From the NCBI GenBank assembly GCA_036446455.1, contig JAZFSZ010000059.1:1-45879 (forward strand): DNA of 45,879 bases. Reading direction: 5' to 3'. The DNA comes from JAZFSZ01 sp036446455 (GTDB lineage: Bacteria; Pseudomonadota; Gammaproteobacteria; Acidiferrobacterales; JAJDNE01). How positions within the stretch are numbered: the stretch's first letter is position 1; every line of letters begins with the position of its first letter. The translations under genes were made by a program, and so were the position numbers. Below are positions 1-8,109 of the stretch, piece by piece. The notes beneath the pieces are model-generated. The model had not been told where the DNA came from. It was given only the letters and a program-made list of their open reading frames with translations, and did no database searches.

Positions 1-80
1 CTCCTATGGGTGGCAGCCTTCGACCGGTTTAGGTGGCAGGCTTCACGTGGAATGGGTGGCAGGAATCACCGGAATACGCA
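1..80. mobile_element. IS21-family terminal end (element body off the left edge)
   Basis: Three copies of GGTGGCAG start at positions 9, 32 and 55, an exact 23-bp period, and are followed by ATCACCGGAATACGCA ending at 80. Closely spaced internal repeats just inside a CA-3' tip are typical of IS21-family ends. The tip is therefore probably at position 80, with the istA/istB body to the left of the window. No transposase of this family is visible, so it could equally be a solo end. Confidence 0.65.
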
Positions 81-241
81 TACTTGGCCATGCCTTTAGT
101 CTTTACCCTCCCATACCCTGTTAAAAAGCAGCTTTTCTGCATGTTGTGAGCTATCCATTTCCTCCAAAGCAGCCGTTCAAAATCCCTGAATTGACTTCTG
201 CTTTCGGCACGATATAGATACTCATACCCGTTCTCGACCAT
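81..241 (-). pseudogene. Short unidentified ORF cut by the IS21 end
   Basis: A minus-strand reading frame begins MVENGYEYLYRAESR at 241 and runs open into the IS21 end near position 80, where its C-terminus becomes IS sequence. About 54 residues lie outside the IS. They are rich in charged and aromatic residues (RDFERLLWRKW), but I do not recognise the family. The simplest reading is a gene truncated by the IS insertion; a chance ORF is also possible. Confidence 0.25.
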
Positions 242-472
242 ACTGGTAAAGCTGTCAGGTATCTGTCAGTGAGAGCGGGACATGCACCCGCTGACTACGA
301 ATATTTCGGCACCAACACGAGATGTTCACCGCTTTGGTTTCGAGTCAGCAGGTGCGCTTGAGATCGTTAACGAATACTCAGGGCTCGCCGTAGCACCGGC
401 TCACCTATATTGTTTTCGAAGATCTCAGGCTGCATGCCCCACCAACACAATTTAACATATTGGGGAGTTGCC
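242..472 (+). ncRNA. Non-coding leader of the IS110-type element, candidate bridge-RNA region
   Basis: This stretch upstream of the IS110-family transposase has no credible gene. IS110-group elements are known to transcribe a structured bridge RNA, with target- and donor-binding loops, from the non-coding end next to the transposase. A clear hairpin lies at 274-292 (AGCGGG, 7-nt loop, CCCGCT). I cannot define the element tips or the guide loops by eye, and in the IS1111 group the RNA lies downstream instead. The assignment therefore rests on family knowledge and position. Confidence 0.3.
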
Positions 473-1741
473 ATGAATGAGCAAGAATCGGTTGTCTATA
501 GTGTCCATGTCGGTATTGACTGGGCGGATAAGAAACACGATGTCTGCATTTGCCCGAGAGATTCAGATACACGAGAGTTCGATGTTATTCAACACCGTGT
601 TGAAGCGATTGATACCTGGGTGAAAGACTTACACCAGCGGTACGGCGGTCGCATTGCTATAGCGGTAGAACTAAGTAAAGGACCGATTGTCTCGGCCTTA
701 CAGAAATATGATTTTATCGACATCTTTCCGGTTAACCCGAGTTCACTGGCCAAGTATCGGGAGGCGTTCCAGCCGAGTAAGGCCAAGGACGATCCGACCG
801 ACGCTGAGCTTGCTGTGGATATGCTGTTGCGCCACCCAAAGCACTTCAAGGTGCTAAAACCTCAAAGTGCGAAGATGCGTGCACTGACGACGATGGTGGA
901 ACAACGCCGGCGCCTGGTCAACGAACGGGGCCGGATCACCAATCGGCTGCGCAGTGCACTAAAGCAGTACTATCCGCAGGTCCTGGAATGGTTTGAGCAC
1001 ATTGATACGCCCTTATTCTGTGCGTTCTTGAAACGCTGGCCGACGCTGATGCAAGCCAAGCGTGCGCGGGCCAACACGCTCAAGCGATTCTTCCACGAAC
1101 ATCACATGTATCGTGAAGATGTGGTCAATAGTCGCCGCCAGGCGATCAATGCGGCAAACCCACTCACACTGGATGAAGCGGTGATTGTGCCATATCGGAT
1201 GCAGGTTCTGGTCCTGGTTGAACAGCTGGAGTTAATGTTCAAGGCCATCGATCAGTTCTATGATGAAATCGCAAAGCTGGCTTCACAACATCCTGACTAT
1301 GCCTTATTCCAGCCACTGCCGGGAGCAGGTCCATCACTCACACCCCGGTTGATGGTAGCTTTCGGTGAGCAGCGAGAACGCTTTTCCAGTGCTGCCGATG
1401 TCCAGAAGTTATCAGGTATTGCGCCGGTGACTGAACGCAGTGGGCAAAAGCACTGGGTGCATTGGCGATTACAGTGTCCAACGTTTATGCGTCAGACTTT
1501 TGTGGAATGGGCAGCGCAAACGATCAATAAATCCTACTGGGCCGGTGCATACTATCGGCAACAGCGTGACAAAGGGTCAACGTATCAGGCAGCAGTCAGG
1601 TCGTTAGCATTTAAATGGATACGTATTCTTTACCGTTGTTGGCAGTCCGGAGTCGCATACGATGAGTCAAGATATCTTAAAGCCCTGGAGCGCCGGGGGT
1701 CACCTTTAGTCAAGAGGCAAAAAATGCTCGAATCAGCTTGA
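473..1741 (+). CDS. IS110-family transposase (bridge-RNA-guided type)
   Basis: This 422-residue protein has the two-domain layout of IS110-family recombinases. The N-terminal RuvC-like DEDD domain shows D16 (VGIDWADKKHD), E66 (AVELSKG) and a KDDPTDAEL block with D106, D107 and D110. The C-terminal Transposase_20 domain shows PLPGAGPSLTPRL and SGIAPVTERSG, the region carrying the catalytic serine. Length and domain order are normal, so the gene looks intact. The start is placed at ATG 473, preceded by GGGGAG at 462-467; an upstream in-frame start adds a tail without family character. These elements lack classical inverted repeats, so the ends are not marked. It lies about 390 bp from an IS21 end, so the left edge is a mobile-element cluster. 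Confidence 0.9.
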   Translation: MNEQESVVYSVHVGIDWADKKHDVCICPRDSDTREFDVIQHRVEAIDTWVKDLHQRYGGRIAIAVELSKGPIVSALQKYDFIDIFPVNPSSLAKYREAFQPSKAKDDPTDAELAVDMLLRHPKHFKVLKPQSAKMRALTTMVEQRRRLVNERGRITNRLRSALKQYYPQVLEWFEHIDTPLFCAFLKRWPTLMQAKRARANTLKRFFHEHHMYREDVVNSRRQAINAANPLTLDEAVIVPYRMQVLVLVEQLELMFKAIDQFYDEIAKLASQHPDYALFQPLPGAGPSLTPRLMVAFGEQRERFSSAADVQKLSGIAPVTERSGQKHWVHWRLQCPTFMRQTFVEWAAQTINKSYWAGAYYRQQRDKGSTYQAAVRSLAFKWIRILYRCWQSGVAYDESRYLKALERRGSPLVKRQKMLESA

Positions 1742-1912
1742 CTGAATACCTCAGGGCGTGAAGCGGACCCCCAGAAAATTGCTGTTCACTGGTCTCTGAC
1801 AGTTATTACCGTTAGTATTTAACAGGGTTGCCAGTATCAGGTGTCTGCGATCAAGGTGTATCCCGATACCTGTAGACTGAACCGGGCTTGAACGAGCGAG
1901 ACGTTGAAGGCA

Positions 1913-2335
1913 ATGAACGCAGCAGCAAAACACATGTTTTATTCCAGCAAGCCCCGTGTGATACACATGGCGCTTAACATCGCGCTCGCGCCGGTATTGC
2001 TGTATTTTCTGGGCGTCTGGGCCTGGCCGCCGATTCTTCCGCATTTCATCGTGTTTGCGATTACCGGTTTAATGGCGCTGCATTACACCCGCCAGCGCTG
2101 GACTATGCCACGCCTGGTGCTCGATGAAACCGGGTTGCATTGCGGCAACTTCTACCCCCTGGAGAATATCTACAAGGCCGAGGGTACAATCCGTTCGGTG
2201 AAGCTGACCGTGCTCAAGGATGGCAAGGTCAAGGAAAAAATCATCAGCCTCGGATGGGCCAGTGCCGAAGACTGCCGGACCATCATGCAGCTGTTAAGCG
2301 AGCGTTTCCAACGCGAAGTCCCGAAAACTCCCTGA
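1913..2335 (+). CDS. Small inner-membrane protein, PH-like tail, unknown function
   Basis: About 140 residues. The N-terminal part has two hydrophobic segments, roughly residues 17-38 (ALNIALAPVLLYFLGVW) and 42-58. A soluble C-terminal domain follows in which short beta-like stretches (LVLDETGLHCGNFYPLENI, IRSVKLTVLKDGKV) precede a helix. That layout resembles small two-TM proteins with a bacterial PH-like cytoplasmic domain. I do not recognise a named family. ATG 1913 is close behind GAAGG at 1906-1910; a TTG at 1904 would add three residues. It lies between the IS110 transposase and the cassette region and has no obvious operon partner. Confidence 0.6.
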   Translation: MNAAAKHMFYSSKPRVIHMALNIALAPVLLYFLGVWAWPPILPHFIVFAITGLMALHYTRQRWTMPRLVLDETGLHCGNFYPLENIYKAEGTIRSVKLTVLKDGKVKEKIISLGWASAEDCRTIMQLLSERFQREVPKTP

Positions 2336-2826
2336 AAGAGTATAGGGAGTATTAACACCCTATTTCCCTATTCCACCAAGAAAAGAAAGAGATTCACGAC
2401 GCAGTCCAGCCCTGGGCATCCGTAATCTGACTGATTTCCGCCGACACGCCCAAAATTGCTTCTTCCCGCCGGTCAATCCTGCCAAATTTCAGCCACCAGG
2501 CTTGCCGAATACTTGACGCGGCCCTTGCCAATTGACCCGAGCGCGAAGGTCGCCTTCGGGTCGACTCCTGCCCTTCTATTTGAAGTGACAGACAGCAAAA
2601 AACGGCACCATAGCCGACCTTGAGACCACGGAATTTCTATTCTACGGATGCGAATACTGTCCCTATAAGAATCTTTCTAGTAGGAAAAAGTTAAGGAGAA
2701 TTAGCCTTTGATATAACATCGATGTGTTGTCCCGAATTGCTCAGCTCTATAAAAAGACCTATATTCCGTATTCTTAAATGGAAGCAATAACTTACATTTC
2801 GATATTAGATGTTACTAGTATTAGAT
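2336..2826. other. Gene-free stretch with one strong hairpin
   Basis: No convincing gene is seen. A hairpin at 2534-2562 has an inner stem CGAAGG-TCG-CCTTCG (2544-2558) and a competing outer pairing of GACCCG with CGGGTC. It is not followed by a T-run and is 200 bp from the nearest upstream stop, so its role is unclear. No second attC site or integron integrase was found here. Confidence 0.4.
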
Positions 2827-2849
2827 ATACGGACACAAGGGGTCCGTAT
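2827..2849 (+). terminator. Perfect 8-bp hairpin just before the gene cassette
   Basis: ATACGGAC (2827-2834) and GTCCGTAT (2842-2849) form a perfect stem around a 7-nt loop, followed by TT only. It ends 7 bp before the GTTGGGC core site that opens the cassette. It could be a weak terminator or a folded recombination substrate; the sequence does not decide. Confidence 0.35.
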
Positions 2850-2857
2850 TTCAACTG

Positions 2858-3452
2858 TTGGGCGTCAGGAGGAAACGCGATGCAGATCCGCCCGAGTTTT
2901 GCAACCGACTTTGAAGCGATCTTGGAAATCATCAACGACGCAGCACAGGCTTATCGCGGGGTGATACCAAGTGACTGCTGGCATGAACCTTATATGTCTG
3001 CCGCCGAATTGACGAAAGAGATTGCTTGTGGCGTCAACTTCTGGGTGGTCGAGGACGAAGGGCGGCCGCTGAGTGTGATGGGGATCCAAGACAAAGAAGA
3101 TGTTGCTTTGATTCGCCATGCCTATACCGTGACAGTGTCACAGAGGAAGGGCGCCGGGACAATGCTGCTTCGTCACGTTGCCGCCTTGACCGGCAAGCCC
3201 CTACTTATTGGAACATGGGCAGATGCCTCTTGGGCCATTGACTTTTATAAACGAAATGGATTCGAGGTCGTCTCAGACCACGACAAGAATCTCCTGCTCG
3301 GAGAATACTGGGCGATCCCGACAAGGCAAGTCGAAACGTCGGTCGTGTTGGTTGATAGCCACTGGCTAAAGGCTAAAGGCTAGACAAATGACGTCCAACA
3401 ATCCGATCGAGCGGACGCCTCCGGCTACACTCTGGCGCCTCTCATCGGCGCG
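2858..3452 (+). mobile_element. Lone integron gene cassette
   Basis: The segment has the anatomy of an integron cassette: a GTTRRRY core site at its left edge (GTTGGGC, 2857-2863), then AGGAGG at 2867-2872, one ORF, and an attC site directly after its stop. Cassette recombination occurs between G and TT, giving 2858 to 3452. No integrase, attI or neighbouring cassette is visible, so it is either a CALIN-type isolated cassette or an insertion at a secondary site. Confidence 0.8.
2880..3383 (+). CDS. GNAT-family N-acetyltransferase carried by an integron cassette
   Basis: A 167-residue protein, normal for a single GNAT domain. GNAT hallmarks seen are the opening MQIRPSFATDFEAILEIIN, a VSQRKGAGTMLLRHV segment corresponding to the acetyl-CoA-binding (Q/R)xxGxG/A loop, and the late AIDFYKRNGFEVV motif. 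The substrate cannot be predicted; cassette GNATs include aminoglycoside acetyltransferases as well as many unknowns. Start ATG 2880 is fixed by AGGAGG with 7-nt spacing. A longer in-frame reading from 2778 would run across the cassette boundary and is rejected. The stop lies 9 bp before the attC core site, the compact layout expected of a cassette. No promoter is visible inside it, so expression probably depends on upstream transcription. Confidence 0.85.
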   Translation: MQIRPSFATDFEAILEIINDAAQAYRGVIPSDCWHEPYMSAAELTKEIACGVNFWVVEDEGRPLSVMGIQDKEDVALIRHAYTVTVSQRKGAGTMLLRHVAALTGKPLLIGTWADASWAIDFYKRNGFEVVSDHDKNLLLGEYWAIPTRQVETSVVLVDSHWLKAKG

Positions 3453-3458
3453 TTAAAT
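3393..3458 (+). repeat. attC recombination site (66 bp)
   Basis: The site opens with GTCCAAC (RYYYAAC, 3393-3399) and closes with GTTAAAT (GTTRRRY, 3452-3458). Inside, GAGCGGACGCC and GGCGCCTCTC can pair with one unpaired A, as expected for the L''/L' arms with an extrahelical base that directs strand choice by IntI. The left half closely resembles the classical aadA-type attC (CAACAAT..CGAGCGGACGCC). Length is at the short end of the usual range. Confidence 0.85.
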
Positions 3459-3556
3459 GCTATGGGTCGTAAGTTGCCCTCCGAATGTCTAGTGACGAAC
3501 GGCAAATAACGGCACGAAGCATTCATTCGTATCATTTAATTAAATGCGCCCCCTTA

Positions 3557-4495
3557 TCATGGCCTGAAATAGCGGAAACAATTTGGCTTAATTATTTCCC
3601 ATCCATGGTCCAATATATCGAGAATAGACTGATCGAGCGGCGCATGAGCACAGGCTGTCAAATTTTGTTTTAAATGGTCGATCTTACTCACGCCAATAAT
3701 AATTCCGTCCCCATGTTCGGTTGAGAGATTAGAGTGATTTACCAGCCAGCTCAACGCGGCATCAGTTGACTTTAGATGGAATTCTCTACAAGCTTCGTCC
3801 AGTTTTTGAAGGACCTGAAAGTACTCTTTTTTCCAGTATCGAGATTGATAGGTATCGTTCAATAAAAATCGTCCCGAATCAGGAATCTCATCAACAGACA
3901 GGTATTTCCCCGTTAGCAATCCACCGGCCAGGGGATTATAAGCATAAAAACTGATTCCATAATTCCTCAAACATGGAAATAATTCTCGTTCAACATCTCT
4001 TGTTAACGAATTGTACATACCCTGGTAAACGGACGGCTCCATCCAACCATTTTTACGGCAGATTTCAGTAACTTCAGCTACTTGCCATGATGCATAATTA
4101 CTTAAACCAAACGACTTGAATTTACCCTGTTGGAACAGGTCGAAACATCGCTCAAGTGATTTCTCGACAGGCGTATCCAAATCAGGTGAATGCAGGTAGA
4201 GCAGATCAATGTAATCCGTTCCAAGCCGACGTAGTATTTCTCCCAGCTGTTTTTCTATTTGATCAGGCTGCAGTCCCTGGTCATTCCAGGGATTCACTTT
4301 CGATGCGATGCTCAGGTTCTTGCGTTTTTCGGGTGGTATAAGTACCCCCAGCATTTCTTCGGTTCTACCCTCACAATACTGATGTGCGGTGTCGAGTTCA
4401 AAATTCCCCGACTCGACAAACAATGCCAACATGGACTGCGCCGTGTTTTGATCCACCTGTTCGCTGAATGTCATGGTGCCGAGTATTATCTTCAT
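3557..4495 (-). CDS. Aldo/keto reductase, AKR7-like
   Basis: A 312-residue NADPH-dependent TIM-barrel oxidoreductase that reduces aldehydes or ketones. The catalytic tetrad is readable: D35 and Y40 in ELDTAHQYCEG, K66 in IASKVNP, and H102 in LLYLHSPD. The layout (KIILGTMTFSEQVD at the start, YNPLAGGLLTGKY in the middle, IIIGVSKIDHLKQNL near the end for cofactor binding) resembles the AKR7 aflatoxin-aldehyde-reductase group. The length is complete. It is read from ATG 4495 away from the metallophosphoesterase and toward the cassette; no operon is evident. The physiological substrate is unknown, with reactive-aldehyde detoxification most likely. Confidence 0.88.
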   Translation of the reverse strand: MKIILGTMTFSEQVDQNTAQSMLALFVESGNFELDTAHQYCEGRTEEMLGVLIPPEKRKNLSIASKVNPWNDQGLQPDQIEKQLGEILRRLGTDYIDLLYLHSPDLDTPVEKSLERCFDLFQQGKFKSFGLSNYASWQVAEVTEICRKNGWMEPSVYQGMYNSLTRDVERELFPCLRNYGISFYAYNPLAGGLLTGKYLSVDEIPDSGRFLLNDTYQSRYWKKEYFQVLQKLDEACREFHLKSTDAALSWLVNHSNLSTEHGDGIIIGVSKIDHLKQNLTACAHAPLDQSILDILDHGWEIIKPNCFRYFRP

Positions 4496-4734
4496 CGCTT
4501 GTTATTGATTTAAATTTTTAATCACAATTTACTGGGGCAAGTGCCGGCTTGATCAATATCATATCCGATGCCCTTTCGGCAGTCATCCAGGTTGGGGCCA
4601 CCTCTAACTATCACCCTTAATCTGGATCACATGTGAGTGAAATAAGATTCGATCGAGCATGGCTGAGGTCAGCGCTGTGTTACCTGCAAAGGATTCATCC
4701 CATTGACCAAAGGATAAATTGGGGGTAAAGATAA

Positions 4735-5493
4735 TTACAAGTTATACGAATTTGTGTGTACAACAATTGTCTCTTCCGACAAAAACACCACCGAGTACTC
4801 TGGTGGCTCGTTGACGAGAGTTATATTTTCTGATTCGAAATCGAGACTGACCTGGTGGTTAGTGCCGCGCAAAGACGAAAACGAGATGCCCTGCCAGTTA
4901 CCGCTAATCGGACGATGCGCATGCCCGAAGAAAAGGTGACGAATATTCGTGTATGGCCGAACTGTTTGTGCAAAGGCCAGTTTGTCAACCAGACCAATAC
5001 GATCGATACACGGCAGATGGATATCGAACGGTGGGTGATGCATAAACAAATACACCGGCTCATTTGCATGTGCGGCAAGGGTATCTCGAAGCCATGCCTG
5101 GCGGGTTTCGCAATAGGCGCCGTCGAGGGAACCCGTCACTACGGTATCCAGCATGACAAATATACCTGCCGATGTCTTCACAACGTATTGAACATAACCG
5201 TCGTGGTCAACGGGGACCTGTGGAAAGTATTGTGTGAATATATCGCGACTGTCGTGATTGCCAACAATCAAGTGGCACGGGAAGTCGAGTCGACGAAGCT
5301 GATCAGCAAACAGCTGGTATGCCTCGTCTTCGCCACAATCGGCTAGATCGCCGGTGACCACACAGCACTCGGCATCGGAATGTGACTGTTTGATACTGTC
5401 AATACAAGACCTGAAGCGCGCTTCAGGATTTAGGCCATGCAGCCTGCTTGCGGGTTCAACTAAATGTGTATCAGTAAAGTGAATGAATTTCAT
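4735..5493 (-). CDS. Calcineurin-like metallophosphoesterase, CpdA-like
   Basis: A 252-residue class III phosphodiesterase. The metal-binding signature is complete: D8 and H10 (FTDTH), D49 (TGDLAD), N79-H80-D81 (VGNHD), a later MHHPPFD histidine, and GHAH near residue 200. Family members hydrolyse cyclic nucleotides or other phosphodiesters in the cytoplasm; CpdA of Escherichia coli acts on cAMP, but substrate cannot be read from motifs alone. No signal peptide is present. It is a single gene, with more than 200 bp of non-coding sequence on either side. Confidence 0.85.
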   Translation of the reverse strand: MKFIHFTDTHLVEPASRLHGLNPEARFRSCIDSIKQSHSDAECCVVTGDLADCGEDEAYQLFADQLRRLDFPCHLIVGNHDSRDIFTQYFPQVPVDHDGYVQYVVKTSAGIFVMLDTVVTGSLDGAYCETRQAWLRDTLAAHANEPVYLFMHHPPFDIHLPCIDRIGLVDKLAFAQTVRPYTNIRHLFFGHAHRPISGNWQGISFSSLRGTNHQVSLDFESENITLVNEPPEYSVVFLSEETIVVHTNSYNL

Positions 5494-5938
5494 CGTATCT
5501 CTAATAGCCAGGAAGAATTATAGCCCCCAGATATATACAGCTCTGTATATCTCCGGAAACCAGGGTGTTATACAGCCACTATCCCCGATTAGCAATGACT
5601 CCTAAGGGCACGTTTGCGGTAGCTCGCAGGTTCTATACGCATGGCTCAGATCGGCACGGTACCGTCATTCGATGTAGATACTAAAAAATGTAGCTTCGGG
5701 GGATTCAGCCAGATTTCGGATGCTCCAGGGCCGGTTGGCGTCGCGAGTTTCTGCTCTTTATCTGGTGGAATAGTGAAAATTGGGTGTTTATACTTGCCAG
5801 GCTCTGGCGGCTGCCATAGTTACCTTGCTGTTGAGTTTGCTCCGGGGGGCGATCATGGAATCGTGGACTACGCGCCGACCGAAGCAGAACGGAGTAATTG
5901 CCGGTAGCTTTCTTTTGGTCCACGAAAACCAGCTCTGA
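5494..5938. other. Intergenic region with a palindrome near the phosphoesterase start
   Basis: This divergent interval contains no credible gene; short ORFs here lack ribosome sites and family features. An imperfect inverted repeat around 5527-5550 (AGATATATACAG against CTGTATATCT) lies about 35 bp upstream of the minus-strand phosphoesterase start and could be an operator. Nothing else stands out. Confidence 0.35.
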
Positions 5939-7033
5939 ATGCGATTTCTGACACTACTTGTCCCTCTGGTTCTGATGTTGATCGGGCTGCCGCTCGCAGG
6001 CGTCATCCTGGCCGGCAAACCGCTTGCCCTATACTTCGAGTTTCCGCCGCGAACCGTGTACGTCGTGCATGCGGCCTTTTCCTGGTGGGCATTCGCGGCG
6101 ATAACATTGTTCATCATCGTCGTGGTATTTCCCTTCCTCAACCGGGTCGTGCGATACCGAGTGAGCGGTGAGCAAAGTCCAGTGCACGCCGCATACTTTC
6201 CGTGGTGGGGTTGGCTCGCCGTCGCCTGGCTCGCTATCGTCTGGCTGCTCGCGTGGAATCGGTTCGCGTGGTTTGCGCCTTTTCAGGCCTATACGTTCAG
6301 CATGCTCTGGTTCGGCTACATCGTGATCGTCAACGCGTTGACGTGGAGGCGCACCGGCCGATGCATGCTGACCTGTCGCCCGGGGTATTTTTTGGCGCTG
6401 GTTCCGCTCAGCGCCACCTTCTGGTGGTTCTTCGAGTATCTGAACCGCTTCGTTCAGAACTGGTTCTACATCGGCGGTGGCACGCTCGGACCGTGGGACT
6501 ATTTCTGGCAGGCGACCTTGCCATTTGCGACGGTGTTGCCGGCGGTTCTTGGAACCCGCGAGTTGCTGGCTACCTTTCCACGCCTCAGCGGGGGCCTCGA
6601 AAATGCGTGGACCCTGACCTGGATGCATTCAAGACGGATTGCGTGGACCCTGCTGATGGTTTCCGCTGTCGGCCTCGCAGCAGTCGGTGTGTGGCCGAAT
6701 GCATTGTTCTCACTGCTCTGGCTAGCGCCACTCGCGTTGATCACGGCGCTGCAGATCATCAGGGTTGAAGACTGTATCCTGGATGGGCCAGTAAGGGGTG
6801 ACTGGCGGGAGATCTGGCAGGCCGCCCTGGCAGGTCTGGTGTGTGGATTCTTCTGGGAGATGTGGAACTTCGGGAGTCTGGCACACTGGGAGTACTCGGT
6901 GCCTTTCGCGCAGCGTTTCGAGATTTTTCATATGCCGTTGCTGGGATACAGCGGTTACCTGCCGTTCGGCCTCGAATGTCTGGCCGTAGCCAGACTGTTG
7001 GATGTCCTCTGGCAGGACAAACGCCAGAGGTAA
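5939..7033 (+). CDS. Polytopic inner-membrane protein, unknown function
   Basis: A 364-residue protein with about ten hydrophobic segments, the first directly at the N-terminus (TLLVPLVLMLIGLPLAGVIL). It is rich in tryptophan and aromatic residues, with conserved-looking loops such as SATFWWFFEYLNRF and, near the C-terminus, GFFWEMWNFGSLAHW followed by LLGYSGYLPFGLECL. Acidic residues inside membrane-proximal aromatic motifs hint at an enzyme or ion-coupled transporter, but I cannot name a family. The start is ATG 5939, since an in-frame TGA directly precedes it; the ribosome site is weak. It converges on the PEBP-like gene. Confidence 0.65.
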   Translation: MRFLTLLVPLVLMLIGLPLAGVILAGKPLALYFEFPPRTVYVVHAAFSWWAFAAITLFIIVVVFPFLNRVVRYRVSGEQSPVHAAYFPWWGWLAVAWLAIVWLLAWNRFAWFAPFQAYTFSMLWFGYIVIVNALTWRRTGRCMLTCRPGYFLALVPLSATFWWFFEYLNRFVQNWFYIGGGTLGPWDYFWQATLPFATVLPAVLGTRELLATFPRLSGGLENAWTLTWMHSRRIAWTLLMVSAVGLAAVGVWPNALFSLLWLAPLALITALQIIRVEDCILDGPVRGDWREIWQAALAGLVCGFFWEMWNFGSLAHWEYSVPFAQRFEIFHMPLLGYSGYLPFGLECLAVARLLDVLWQDKRQR

Positions 7034-7035
7034 AG

Positions 7036-7071
7036 CCGTCAGGGATCGTCCTTCGTGATTCAGCCTGACGG
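7036..7071. terminator. Possible terminator between convergent genes
   Basis: CCGTCAGG (7036-7043) pairs perfectly with CCTGACGG (7064-7071) a few bases after the membrane-protein stop and before the end of the convergent PEBP-like gene. The loop is long (20 nt) and no T-run follows, so termination is only possible, not clear. Confidence 0.35.
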
Positions 7072-7199
7072 GAAATATGCCAGGATCAGTAGGTGATAAT
7101 ATCTGCTGACTTTGATTCCAGTTGGGCTATCTATGGCAAAGGAACGTCTAGCACGCAAGCAAGCAACTGCCATTGGATTTTTATGGTTCCTGTTTCGTT

Positions 7200-7679
7200 T
7201 TAGTCCCGCTGATAAGTGCCGATGAATCGGTTCATTCCGATCAGCCGTGGCTCTATTTGTGCGAGCAGTTCTCCCATGCTCAGACCACTATCCAGTTCGA
7301 TCTCGTTCCTCAATGCCAACACCCAGAAATAGTATTTGTGTTGACCATGACCATTGGGGGGCATGGGTCCTCCATAACCTTCCTTGCCAAAATCATTCTT
7401 GCCCTGGGTATATTGGTCACTGCCTTCCACCAGGCTGGTAATCGTACCAGGGATATTGTATAGCACCCAGTGCACGAAACCGTAGGTACCCTGGCTAGTC
7501 ACTAGCGGAGCATCTGGATCATGGCAAATCACAGCAAAAGCACGCGTGCCTTCGGGCACCTTGTCCCAGGACAAGGCTGGTGACAAATCCTCACCCTCCC
7601 CAGTGTGTTTAGTTGGGATCGACCCACCCTGCTCAAATGCTGTACTCGATAATTGAATATCAGACAATGCGAATCCCAT
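7200..7679 (-). CDS. YbhB/YbcL-type PEBP (Raf kinase inhibitor-like) protein
   Basis: A 159-residue phosphatidylethanolamine-binding-protein-family member. Typical YbhB/YbcL sequence includes IPTKHTGEGEDLSPALSW, FAVICHDPDAP, GFVHWVLYNIPG, NDFGKEGYGGPMPPNGHGQHKYYFWVLAL and a terminal IGTYQR. The DPDAP and GPMPPNGHGQH motifs build the anion-binding pocket. The protein is full length with no signal peptide, so it is cytoplasmic. Bacterial function is poorly defined (ligand binding, possible peptidase inhibition). It is divergent from the M24 gene across a 430-bp gap. Confidence 0.9.
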   Translation of the reverse strand: MGFALSDIQLSSTAFEQGGSIPTKHTGEGEDLSPALSWDKVPEGTRAFAVICHDPDAPLVTSQGTYGFVHWVLYNIPGTITSLVEGSDQYTQGKNDFGKEGYGGPMPPNGHGQHKYYFWVLALRNEIELDSGLSMGELLAQIEPRLIGMNRFIGTYQRD

Positions 7680-8109
7680 AGCGCTCTCCTTTAGTTATTG
7701 GACACTTGAATATCGGCGATGATAACGTGGTTTAGGTTCTATTTGAATGGCTGATTGGGTACTTACCAATAACTTCAATTTTCGGAAGCAGAGCTACGCA
7801 ACCCGAGTGTTTATCCTTGGGGATCATGGACGCACCTGAGCGTCGACTTTCCTGCAAGCTGTAATTCACATAATTGAGTTTAACAGCTGAGTTCGGCACT
7901 TTGCGGCCTACGCAATTTTGGCTGTGTAACCCCAAATTTCATGGGTTATACAGACTCCGCCTGTCTCTGCTAGCATAGTGTCTGTATATTTCATGTTAGG
8001 TACTGTAATGGTAGTGACGCTGGTGGCCTCGCGCAGCCAGTCGTCGATCTGTGCCTTCGTGTTGATCTCTGGTCCTGGCTCAATATCATTATCTAAGGAG
8101 TTATTACGT
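7680..8109. promoter_or_regulatory. Divergent intergenic region, candidate operator at 7924-7951
   Basis: No gene is seen between the PEBP-like gene and the M24 gene. An inverted repeat GTGTAACCC ... GGGTTATAC (7924-7951, one wobble mismatch) could be a protein-binding site. AAGGAG at 8095-8100 is the ribosome site that fixes the M24 start at 8110. Confidence 0.35.

Noticed and set aside
256..1871. CAGGTATC/GATACCTG as ends of the IS110 element
   Set aside because: An 8-bp match over this search space is expected by chance, and IS110 elements usually lack terminal inverted repeats.
2700..2857. A second attC or an attI site left of the cassette
   Set aside because: No RYYYAAC partner with pairing arms was found upstream of GTTGGGC.
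2778..2879. N-terminal extension of the acetyltransferase ORF
   Set aside because: It crosses the cassette core site and lacks a ribosome site, while ATG 2880 has AGGAGG at ideal spacing.
5641..5907. Small ORF between the phosphoesterase and the membrane protein
   Set aside because: It has no ribosome site and no recognisable protein character, and overlaps equally open frames on the other strand.
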